64,000 bases of DNA from Methanocaldococcus sp. FS406-22 (GTDB taxonomy: Archaea > AGJL01 > Methanococci > Methanococcales > Methanocaldococcaceae): assembly GCF_000025525.1 (NCBI RefSeq), contig NC_013887.1, positions 506,729 through 570,728 of the forward strand. The letters are read 5' to 3'. Positions 1 to 8,815 of this stretch are shown here, piece by piece. How positions within the stretch are numbered: the stretch's first letter is position 1; each line of letters starts with the position of its first letter. Position numbers and translations under genes: made by a program. The notes beneath the pieces were generated by a model that had not been told where the DNA came from, made no database searches, and worked only from the letters and a program-made list of their open reading frames with translations.

Positions 1-4
1 GCTA

Positions 5-355
5 ATGATTGGAATATACATAATTAAAGACAAAGAGCTCGTTTCACTTGCTAAAAAGTTCTTCAAAAATATGGAAGGGAATAGAATCTGGCTGTATGAG
101 GATATAGAAAAAGAACATTTGGAAAAACTTAGGGAAGTTTGTAAAAAAGTGTTATCAAAGTATAATCTCAAAATTGTCATGGCAATAACTTTGGATAGCA
201 CAATACTACACCAAATTGATGTTTTAAAGGACTATAAAATTGAGTGTGAAGTTTGCACTACAAGATTTGGACGATGGAGGAAAGGTTGGAGGGGAGAATT
301 GAAAGAATTTGAAGAATATGACATTTTAAACAAAAGTAGAAGGTTACTGGAGTAA
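5..355 (+). CDS. hypothetical protein, 116 aa
   Basis: I do not recognise a family. The reading frame is open with ATG at position 5, but the window begins only four bases earlier, so the ribosome binding site and even the true start cannot be judged. The protein is lysine- and glutamate-rich with alternating hydrophobic strands (for example KIVMAITLDS) and no membrane segment or signal peptide, so a small cytoplasmic alpha/beta protein is the best description. Codon use resembles the neighbours. The next gene starts 100 bases downstream on the same strand. Confidence 0.55.
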   Translation: MIGIYIIKDKELVSLAKKFFKNMEGNRIWLYEDIEKEHLEKLREVCKKVLSKYNLKIVMAITLDSTILHQIDVLKDYKIECEVCTTRFGRWRKGWRGELKEFEEYDILNKSRRLLE

Positions 356-454
356 TGATAGTAAGCATTGTAAGGTTACTAAGGTAGTAAGTATTATTTA
401 TCACTTTGTATATTACATTATTCATGAGCATTACAAACCCCAAACAGTGATACT

Positions 455-817
455 ATGGAGTATGTGTTTGTCTATGGGAGTTTAAGAAAGGGCTTTTGGA
501 ATCATGAGGCTTATTTAAAAGATAGCAAATTCATTGGAAAAGGCAAAACCAAAGAGAAATATGCCATGTATGCCAATATCATTCCCTACGTTGTTGAAAA
601 TGAGAAAATCTCTCACATTGTTGGAGAAGTTTATGAAGTTGATGAAAAAACCTTGGAGAGGATTGATTGCCTTGAAGGACATCCACACTTCTATAGAAGA
701 AAGAAAGTTCCAATAATTTTAGAATCTGGGGATGAAATAGAGGCTTGGATATACTTCTATCCGGAACCTTGTGGAGTTTTGGTAGAATCTGGAGATTATA
801 AGGACTATAGGGGATAA
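455..817 (+). CDS. gamma-glutamylcyclotransferase (AIG2-like) family protein
   Basis: A 120-residue protein with the YGSLRKG signature near the N-terminus (residues 7-13), which in the GGCT/AIG2 family forms the substrate loop. The segment GEVYEVDE followed by DCLEGHP matches the conserved core that carries the catalytic glutamate in this fold. Family members cyclise gamma-glutamyl amines to 5-oxoproline, but the substrate of archaeal copies is not established. The ATG follows GTGATACT. Its stop is three bases before the class II amidotransferase start, so the two are probably co-transcribed; a shared role in glutamine or gamma-glutamyl chemistry is inference. Confidence 0.85.
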   Translation: MEYVFVYGSLRKGFWNHEAYLKDSKFIGKGKTKEKYAMYANIIPYVVENEKISHIVGEVYEVDEKTLERIDCLEGHPHFYRRKKVPIILESGDEIEAWIYFYPEPCGVLVESGDYKDYRG

Positions 818-819
818 AT

Positions 820-1866
820 ATGTGTGAGTTACTTGGAATTTGCTTTAATAAGAAAGTTAATGTTAATTTATCCTTGAATAGCTTTAAGCATAGGAGTGAA
901 GAGCATCCGAACGGTTGGGGAATTGCATTCTATCCAGATGGCTTTGTTAGATTGATAAAAGAGCCGATTAAGATGAATGATGCTTTATTAGCTGAATGTG
1001 TTAGATGGACTAAGATAAAATCAAAGATATTCATTGCCCACATAAGAAAGGCGAGTGCTGGAAGTGAATCTTATGTTAATACCCACCCATTCATTAGAAG
1101 ATTAGATGGTAGGGAGATTGCCTTTGCCCATAATGGGACTTTACTTGGATATGAGGATTTAGAGCTTGATGGGTATTATCCAATTGGAGAGACGGATTCA
1201 GAGTATGTATTCTGCTATCTGCTATCTCAAATTGGAAGGAGAGGGATTGAGTGGAATAAGGAGGGGTTTGATGAGTTATTGGATATATTAAGAAGGAAAA
1301 TTAACAAATATGGGGCTTTTAATTGTTTATTCTCTGATGGAGAGTATTTGTTTGCTTATAGGGATTGTAAAGGTAGGAGAAAGTTGCATTTCTTAAAGAG
1401 AAAGCCACCCTATGGAAGAATTAGGTTGGAGGATGAGGATTATGTTATAAACTTGGGGGATGTTAAAAGTGCAAATGAAGAGGGGTTTATTATAGCTACA
1501 AATCCTCTAACTAATGAGAATTGGATGAGTTTTGAAAATGGGGAGTTGATAGTGTTTAAAAATGGGGAGATGATTTACTCTAATAAGAGATTAACTGACT
1601 TAGAATTGAAAATATTAAAAATCCTTAGAGAAAGCCCACATAGGGTTAGTTTAAGAAATATTATTAAAAATCTCAACCGTTTATCTCGAAATATAAGATA
1701 TGATAGTTCTGTTGTGAGAATTGGGATTAGAAGTTTGTTGGATAAGGGATATATTAAGCAGAATGGTACGGATACTGTAAGTTGGAATCATTTAGATGCA
1801 ACGTTTTATACAAAACCAGAGAAGAGGGAAGAGATTGATAGAAGGCTTAGAGAATTTGAATGGTAG
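820..1866 (+). CDS. class II glutamine amidotransferase (YafJ/GlxB-like)
   Basis: The protein begins MCELLG, so the start at 820 places Cys at position 2, the N-terminal nucleophile of class II (Ntn-type) glutamine amidotransferases after Met removal. Further signatures are NGWGIAFY, HIRKAS and FAHNGTL, which form the glutaminase pocket. The C-terminal part (about residues 255-345) is predicted helical and basic and looks like a winged-helix domain (LKILKILRES, then SLLDKGYIKQ), which is unusual for a simple glutaminase. No synthase domain is fused, so the ammonia acceptor is unknown. It lies immediately downstream of the cyclotransferase-fold gene. Confidence 0.85.
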   Translation: MCELLGICFNKKVNVNLSLNSFKHRSEEHPNGWGIAFYPDGFVRLIKEPIKMNDALLAECVRWTKIKSKIFIAHIRKASAGSESYVNTHPFIRRLDGREIAFAHNGTLLGYEDLELDGYYPIGETDSEYVFCYLLSQIGRRGIEWNKEGFDELLDILRRKINKYGAFNCLFSDGEYLFAYRDCKGRRKLHFLKRKPPYGRIRLEDEDYVINLGDVKSANEEGFIIATNPLTNENWMSFENGELIVFKNGEMIYSNKRLTDLELKILKILRESPHRVSLRNIIKNLNRLSRNIRYDSSVVRIGIRSLLDKGYIKQNGTDTVSWNHLDATFYTKPEKREEIDRRLREFEW

Positions 1867-1917
1867 GAAAGTAGGAGAATTTACATTGATTTATCAATAA
1901 AAATGGGGTGATGAGTT

Positions 1918-2226
1918 ATGGATGAGATGGAGGCAATGCAGATTAAAGATTTTGTAAAGGATATGGATAAAACTCAGAGGATTGTTTATTATGAGCAGAA
2001 AAAGAAGAGTGTTGGCATTGCAGTATTGCTTAGCCTTGTAATTCCTGGAGCTGGGCAAATGTATCTTGGAAAGGTTGGAAAGGGGATTATAATACTATTA
2101 ACATTTTGGCTTATCATACCATATCTTTATGGGATTTATGACGCCTACAAGTCTGCAAAGGATTATAATGCCCAACTTTATTCGATAATTTTTAGTAAGG
2201 AGAAAGATGAGGAAAATAAATCCTGA
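1918..2226 (+). CDS. small TM2-like membrane protein
   Basis: This 102-residue protein has a charged N-terminal 40 residues and then a hydrophobic hairpin: VGIAVLLSLVIPGAGQMYLG, a short basic turn, and IIILLTFWLIIPYLYGIYDA. The PGAGQMYLGK turn and the following YDAYKSAKDYN resemble TM2-domain and DUF5683-type proteins. The ATG is preceded by GGGGTGATGAG, a strong ribosome binding site. Function is unknown. The next small membrane gene starts 12 bases after the stop, so the two probably form one transcript. Confidence 0.75.
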   Translation: MDEMEAMQIKDFVKDMDKTQRIVYYEQKKKSVGIAVLLSLVIPGAGQMYLGKVGKGIIILLTFWLIIPYLYGIYDAYKSAKDYNAQLYSIIFSKEKDEENKS

Positions 2227-2238
2227 TAAAGTGGAAGT

Positions 2239-2550
2239 ATGGGCTACAGTTCTTTAAAAACTTTCTTTATATTGCTGACTTTGTCAATTATTGGGTTTAT
2301 GTTAGGAGTTGCTGTGGGAAATTATTGGTTTTGGTTTTTGGCTGCAATTCCAACAATTGTATTGGAAGTTTGGATTGTTTATAAATTTATTACTTGGAAG
2401 CACTTCTGGAAGGTTGTTTCACCATTTCTAATAATCATGTTTATCTTCTGCCCAATAGATGCTATAATATTAGCCTTATCATTCTATATTCTAAGGATAT
2501 CCCTCTTTGCTCTAAGAGAAGCGTTAAAAGGTAAAAATAATAGAATGTGA
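2239..2550 (+). CDS. small integral membrane protein, unknown
   Basis: The 103-residue product is almost entirely hydrophobic, with about three to four membrane spans (residues about 8-27, 31-50, 60-77 and 80-95) and a short basic C-terminal tail (REALKGKNNR). No motif was recognised. It follows the TM2-like gene by 12 bases, and its stop (2548-2550) lies just before the next start at 2556, so these three genes appear to be an operon. Confidence 0.65.
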   Translation: MGYSSLKTFFILLTLSIIGFMLGVAVGNYWFWFLAAIPTIVLEVWIVYKFITWKHFWKVVSPFLIIMFIFCPIDAIILALSFYILRISLFALREALKGKNNRM

Positions 2551-2555
2551 TGATT

Positions 2556-4378
2556 ATGAAGCTATGGAGTGAGAGGATTAAGGGGAGAGAAGTTCTTGAA
2601 GTTTTAGGGTGTGAGAGAGTTCCATTAACTGAGGCTTTGAATGAAATTATTGCCTTATCAATTGAATATATTGAAAAGGAGTTGTATGATATTGAATTGA
2701 TGGATGATGTTTGTGATTACTACCAAAAGGATATTTTAAGTATTGATAAGCTTATTGAAGGTAGTGCAAGGATAAAATTAGGCTTAGATACAAGAAATCA
2801 TGCTAAATATTGGTTGTTAGAGGTTGTTAATTGGTTTGCTGGAAATAGGTATGATTTGAAAGATGATGAGATTAGATTAGGCAATAGATTAAGGGATTGG
2901 ATGAATATTGGTGTCTCTTTAGTAATTCCTAAGGAGTTAAAGCCAAAGTTTGATGAGTTTTATAAAATGGCTAAAGAATTTGATTGGGAGTTGGAGATTA
3001 GGGATAATGTCATGTTTAAAACAACATTGAATTGTAAGGAGGTTTATGTTGTCATGTTGATGGGGGATGTGGTTAATGAGAGGTTGGATAGCATTTTAGA
3101 TGGTGGGGGAGTTTTTGATTTGGGAAAGAGGGTTGTTTGTGATGATGAATGGTTTAGTGGGTGGTTAGTTAAAGATATTGATGTTAATAAAAAGTATGTT
3201 GGAGGTTTTGGGAGTGTTGTGTTTGAAGAGCCGGGTAATTCTGGATATTTCAGTGGAGAGTGTTTTAATAAGAGGAAAGATTACAAAAATAGGAGGGATT
3301 GTGACGTTGATGATATACTTTGGCTTGTTGAACGTATTTTATCTCCAAATGGAATAAAATACAGAAATTTTGGTAATGGAATAGATGATTTGGTTAGAGA
3401 TGTTGAGAAAATCATTGAATTGGTTGAAAAATTGTATAAAACCATTGAAAAACTAAAAAATGATGTAAAGGTTGGAGATATATCAAAAATTAATAAAAGT
3501 TTGGATGATTTAGAGTGGAATGTTTATAAGATTGAGGATTACATTGATTCAATTAAAAATAGGCGTTATAAACCAATATTTGAGTGCATAATCAATTCAT
3601 TAGCAGATAATAATAAGATAAACAATGATACAATTAAGTGGGCTGAAAACAGACATTTGAGAGTTAATAAGAACCTTAAAATAGTTTATGATTTGTTCAT
3701 TGCTATTTCAGAGGTTATTGAAGGTTGTAAAAATGTAGTAATGAATAAAAATCTTCCAGATTTCATTGTTCGTAGGTTGAATATAATAAATACCTTTATT
3801 GAAAAGCTATGCAACGATATTTTAAGCATAAGAGAAAATGAGGGTAAAACGTTGGGTTGTGTATTGTCAAAGTTGTATAATTCTGACAATGGAGAGAAAT
3901 TAGCTAATGAGGTTAAGGAAATAGTTGATTCGTTGTATTTTGATTGCTATGATGCCTTTGTTAATACGATTGGAGAGTATGAGTTTAGATTTATAAAAAA
4001 TTTGGCTTCAATGAGTTTGATATATGATTATGCAAAGGAGTTAAAGAAAGATGATGAAAAGGAGTTATTTAATCATATAATCTTTAAAATTTTAAAAATA
4101 ATGGATTTGATGTTAAGGAGTATGATATTATTGAGACATTATTGAATATTAGGAAGAATTTATCATTATTTGATGATATGGAAGTTAGATACTTTGATAT
4201 AGAGTTAATGGAGATTGTTAGGGGATTTTTAGAATGTTCTAAGAAAGAGGAGTTTTATAATAATGTAATGATGTTGAAAGAGTTTGTTGAGAATTTAAGG
4301 GATGTAGATATGAGGTTGAAAATGTTTAAAGGCAATTTTCCTATCAAATTTGAGGAAATTAAATATTTGTTTGAATAA
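2556..4378 (+). pseudogene. large hypothetical protein split by a frameshift
   Basis: The first frame runs from ATG 2556 (preceded by GTGATT) for about 530 codons and stops at 4143-4145. A second frame carries on with clearly protein-like sequence: after the A-run at 4094-4098, adding one A gives LKNNGFDVKEYDIIETLLN and then continues in frame to the stop at 4376-4378. I therefore read 2556-4378 as one gene of about 607 codons with a one-base deletion in an A5 tract. The separate reading of the tail as a TTG-initiated 78-residue gene has no ribosome binding site. The protein is acidic and helical with a coiled-coil-like stretch (VEKIIELVEKLYKTIEKLKN). Family and function are unknown. Confidence 0.65.
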
Positions 4379-4454
4379 AAAGAATAAAATTTATAAGTGG
4401 AAATATAGGGATAATATTAATTGTGAGAGAAGTAATAATCATAGGGGGATTGTT

Positions 4455-4558
4455 ATGGAGGGGAGGGAGTTTTGGAAGTTGTTGGAAGAAGGTTTTTAGA
4501 GGAAGCAAATAGAAAAAAGCTGGATATTTCAGAGAATCAGTTAAAATCCGTAATCTGA
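4455..4558 (+). pseudogene. small frameshifted gene remnant
   Basis: An ATG at 4455 preceded by AGGGGGATTGTT opens a short frame (MEGREFWKLLEEGF) that stops at once. Adding one T to the T5 run at 4493-4497 continues it as LEEANRKKLDISENQLKSVI and then TGA at 4556-4558, giving about 34 residues. The opening words resemble the start of the upstream large hypothetical gene (GREVLEVL against GREFWKLL), so this may be a degraded partial copy of that family. It is too short for certainty. Confidence 0.35.
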
Positions 4559-4587
4559 TTTGATAATAATTTTTGAGAGGTGGGATT

Positions 4588-7439
4588 GTGATAAATAAAG
4601 AAGCTCTAAAAGAAAAAATAATAGAATATTTTAAAAATAAACATAAAGATGAGTGGGAGCGTGATAAAGAGAGGATTATAAGAGATATTGACGCATTGAT
4701 TAAAGATGGAGAGTTGATTAAAAGTTATAATGATGAGTCTATTAGAACATTAGGAAAAAATCTAAATGATAATGTTCTTAAAATGTTAGAGAGTGGAGAA
4801 ATAGACAGAGCTAAGGAATTTGTAATGGAGATTATAAATCATCCAGAATATGAAAAAACTACAACCGTATACTATGCATTAAAATTGCTAAAAGAAGAAA
4901 CCATTAAAAGAAATCTACATATAACTCCATATCAAAAAGATTCATACAAAAATGCCACATTTTTTGAAGTTTATTTAGATGATAAAATTTTATCAGATAG
5001 AAGATTGTTTATTTCATCATTTTCTAAACTTGAGAGGTTATTCTATGAGGTAATGTATATTGCTAAGGTAATTAGGAATAAAAGTGGGGCTAAATGGAGG
5101 GGAATTACTAATAAAGAACTTATAGGTATTGTTGCAAAAGTTGCGTGGTCATTTAATAGATGGAGAGGGATAAGCCAAGATTTAAAGGAATTTCATCTTA
5201 GAAATAGATACGGTTATGATTTTGTAAAAAAATTTGGATATGCTCATGAATTTTGGAATTTTAATGAGGAATTTGATTCAGAGTATTATTATGGATTCGT
5301 TCAAACAACAAATAATCCAGTTGAATTTATTGGAAAAAATGGGTTAATAGTATTTATATCAAAGAATGTTGTAGATGGGAAATGGTATTTTGTTGGATTT
5401 TATGGAATAGGAGAATACTTAAGAGATGAATATGACACTCAAAAAAGGATAATAGATTTACTTCCAGAAGAAATTAAAAAGAATATTAAAAACCATATTG
5501 AAGAATCAGAGGGTAAAGAAAGAGAATATCTTGAAAGAGTGATAAGTGGTGAAGAAACATATAAAGCAAATTTACGAAGTAAAAAAGAATATTCTACAGT
5601 TTTTGATGAGGATGCCTATGTGGAGATTTCTACAAAGGACATTTCAGTGGGGCAGGTAGGATTTTCATATATTGGACAAAATGAAAATATAAAACCAGAG
5701 ACAATAAAAAGGATTCTAATGAAAGCAAAGGAAAATCATGAAAATCTTTTAAAACAGAACTTAGATGAAAATAGAAGAAAAGAAATAGAAAGAATTATTG
5801 AAAAAATAGACAAAGTTTTAGAATTGTATTTTAAAGATATTGAAAATAATAGTGGGGGTGGTACTATTCCAGAAGAATTAAAAGAGAAAATAGACAAAAT
5901 TTTAGATAATAAAGGACAAATTATACTTTATGGTGTTCCTGGAACTGGAAAAACATGGTTAGCATGGAATTATGTTAAAGAAAAAACTGGAAATGATGAT
6001 AGTAAGTATGAGTTTATAACATTTCATCAATCCTATTCCTATGAGGACTTTATTGAGGGCTTTAGACCAAAAAATGATAAAAATGGAAATATTACCTATG
6101 AAGTTGAAGACGGAATATTTAAGAAAATGTGTATTTTGGCAATTTGGGAGGTTTTAAAGGATAAAATTTTTGAGAATGTTAATTTTTACAAAGTATCATT
6201 AGGAGAAAAACATGAAAAAGAAATATTTGATTATTGCATTGAAAATAATGAAATAGCAGTTGGTTATAATGATGATACCGATTATACTGGATGTAAAACC
6301 ATAGAAGAATTAAAGGAAAAAAGAAATAAAGATGAAGGATTTGAATCAATTAAAAATATTGTATTGGAAATGAAAAAAGGGGATATTGTATTAGTATCTT
6401 ATGGTTTGGATAAAATACGGGCTATTGGTAAGGTTGTTGGTGATTATGAGTATAGAAAAGATTCACCACTTAATAAATATGGGTTTTATCAATTTAGAAA
6501 AGTGAAATGGCTTTGGATTGGGAAAAATGAGGATGAATACATTAATGTAAAAGACATACGGGATACCAACTTTTGGCAAAATACCCTATACAAATTAGAT
6601 AAAAATAGTTTGAATATTGAATTCCTCAAAGAATTTATAATAAATAATCTTCCTTATAAAGAAATTAAAGAAATCGTTGTTAAAAAACTAAAAGAGCATA
6701 AAAAATCAAAAAATGTATTCAAAGAAGGGTACTTTGAAAATGCACCAAAATACTACCTAATAATTGATGAAATAAACAGAGGAAATATATCAAACATCTT
6801 AGGAGAGTTAATAACACTCTTAGAGATGGACAAGAGATTAACGGGCAAAAATGAGGTTATAGTTACATTGCTATATTCAAAAGAGCCGTTTGCAGTTCCA
6901 CCAAACTTATACATTATTGGAACAATGAACACAGCAGATAGAAGCATTGCCTTATTAGATATTGCCTTAAGGAGAAGATTTGGATTTATAGAAATTGAGC
7001 CAGAAGGGGAATTATTAACAGAAAATAAGTTATTAGAAAATTGGAGAAAGATATGTAAAAAAATGAGGAATATCAAAAAATTGAAAATGAGATTAATGAA
7101 TTATTTAATGAGTTAGGAAGTGCTGAATTCCTTAAAAATCTCTTAGAATCTATAAACAAAAAAATTGTTAAGTTAAGAGACAGAGACCACAGAATAGGAC
7201 ATTCATACTTCTTAAAAGTTAAAAATATTGAGGATTTAAAGTTTGTTTGGTTCTATGAAATTATTCCATTGTTGGAAGAATACTTCTACAATGATTGGAA
7301 GGGTTTAAATGATGTCTTAAAAGATTTTGTTGAGGAGGAGAGAGTTGATAATGAACCAATATATAGAATAAAAGGATCTGAAGAATTTGATGATGATAAT
7401 TTCGTTGAAACCTTAAAAAAATTAATTTCGGAAAAATAA
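4588..7439 (+). CDS. mcrB: McrB-like AAA+ restriction NTPase with inserted domain; interrupted by a one-base frameshift
   Basis: McrB proteins are NTP-driven motors that bind modified DNA and, with McrC, cut it. Residues 1-430 form a specificity region, including a PUA/EVE-like stretch (about 225-360). Walker A GVPGTGKT is at about 449-456, Walker B LIIDEINRGN at about 724-733, then GTMNTADRS and an ALRRRF arginine-finger segment. Between Walker A and B lies an extra domain of about 120 residues (about 530-650, KMKKGDIVLVSYG-like core) resembling an EVE/PUA fold. GTG 4588 is preferred because GAGAGGTGGG precedes it. The first frame stops at 7116; the C-terminal 125 residues (RDRDHRIGHSYF, then WFYEIIPLLEEYF) lie in the -1 frame to 7439. 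The switch is at the A7 tract 7057-7063, where a -1 slip gives CKKNEEYQK. Confidence 0.85.
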
Positions 7440-7477
7440 CAGTAATCAATCATCGAACAGCCAATAAGGGGAGGGGA

Positions 7478-8815
7478 ATGACTAACTTAATTACTTTTTA
7501 TGAACATCAACTTATAAAGTTTGGAGATAAAGAGTTATCAAAGCTAAATTTGGGTGAAAATGAAATTATTGAACTTTTTAAAACAATAAATAGCAGAAAT
7601 ACTTTGGTTGAAGATGTTGAAGACAAAGAATTTGATAGCATATTTAGAATTTATCCCAATGGAATAAAAGCAAAACAATACGTTGGATTTGTAGCAGTTG
7701 ATAATAAAGTTATTCAAGTCCTACCAAAAGTTTTCCAATATTGTAACTATGAAAATAAAGATAAAATACTTGCCTTTATAAAAATGATGAACTTTGCATA
7801 CGATTTAAATATCAAAGAGCAAGAATTAGCAAAAGTTAAAGATATTGCTTCAACTCCAGTAATTTATGAGATTTTTATCTATCTCTTTGCCTATTCTCTA
7901 TTAAATGAAATTAAAAGAGGATTTTATAAATCTTATATAAAAGTTAGAGAAGAGAAAAAATTCCTAAAGGGAAAATTGCTGATAGATAAGCAAATAAGAA
8001 AACTACCACATCAAAGGCATAAATTTTCAATAGAATATCATGAATTCACTGAAAACAACCTTTTAAATCAAATATTTTACTACACAACATATATTTCATT
8101 GAAAAAGACAAAATGGAGAGAGAATAAAAAGCTTCTTAGTGAGTTAATGTTAATCTTTGAGGGCATTAACCTAAGAAAGATAACTATCCATGATTTTAAG
8201 AGGGTGCATTTTACTCGGCTAAATGAAAGGTTTAAAAAGCCATTCAATTTGGCTAAAATTATCTTATCAGCATTTGGAGAGATTGATGGAGAAGATGCTA
8301 TTGGATTCTTTGTAGATATGAATGATTTATTTGAAAAATTTATTTGCTCAATATTATCAAAGAGTTTAGGCTTTGAAATAAAATATCAAAGCAAATTTAA
8401 GTTGTTTAAGGAAGTAAAAGGGATAAAAAATATTGAACAAAAACCAGATTATGTTGTTTATAAAGATAACAAGCCAGTATTAGTTTTAGATGCAAAATAT
8501 ACTGAAATTAATAGAGAATATGAAAAACCAAAACTACCTTCCGATATGTTAAGGCAAATCTATACCTATGCAAAATACTACACTTTAAAATGCAATTATA
8601 AGATTAGATCAGTTTTAATATTCCCAAAATCTAAAAAATACAATGATTTTAATAGTAAAGCAATAATTGGAGAGGCAACATTCTTTGATAATGAAATAAA
8701 TCTATATGTATTGACCTATAACCTTAAAAAGCTGATTGAAGGAGACGGAATTGATGAAGAGTTTATAAATTGCATTAAAAAATTAACTGAAAATAAAGGG
8801 GAGGGCTTAGAATGA
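7478..8815 (+). CDS. mcrC: McrC-like nuclease subunit
   Basis: A 445-residue partner of the upstream McrB. The N-terminal half carries the McrC pattern (YVGFVAVDNKVIQVLPKVF). The C-terminal PD-(D/E)XK nuclease motif is visible as KPDYVVY followed by VLVLDAKYTE (about residues 322-345), giving the Asp and DxK metal ligands. McrC stimulates McrB hydrolysis and supplies the nuclease active site. ATG 7478 follows GGGGAGGGGA. The gene starts 38 bases after the reconstructed mcrB stop and overlaps the next start by four bases (ATGA), so all three are one operon. It is intact although mcrB is frameshifted. Confidence 0.9.
   Translation: MTNLITFYEHQLIKFGDKELSKLNLGENEIIELFKTINSRNTLVEDVEDKEFDSIFRIYPNGIKAKQYVGFVAVDNKVIQVLPKVFQYCNYENKDKILAFIKMMNFAYDLNIKEQELAKVKDIASTPVIYEIFIYLFAYSLLNEIKRGFYKSYIKVREEKKFLKGKLLIDKQIRKLPHQRHKFSIEYHEFTENNLLNQIFYYTTYISLKKTKWRENKKLLSELMLIFEGINLRKITIHDFKRVHFTRLNERFKKPFNLAKIILSAFGEIDGEDAIGFFVDMNDLFEKFICSILSKSLGFEIKYQSKFKLFKEVKGIKNIEQKPDYVVYKDNKPVLVLDAKYTEINREYEKPKLPSDMLRQIYTYAKYYTLKCNYKIRSVLIFPKSKKYNDFNSKAIIGEATFFDNEINLYVLTYNLKKLIEGDGIDEEFINCIKKLTENKGEGLE

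Noticed and set aside
4142-4378. Independent 78-residue gene with TTG start
   Set aside because: No ribosome binding site; one added A joins it to the large upstream gene with protein-like sequence across the join.
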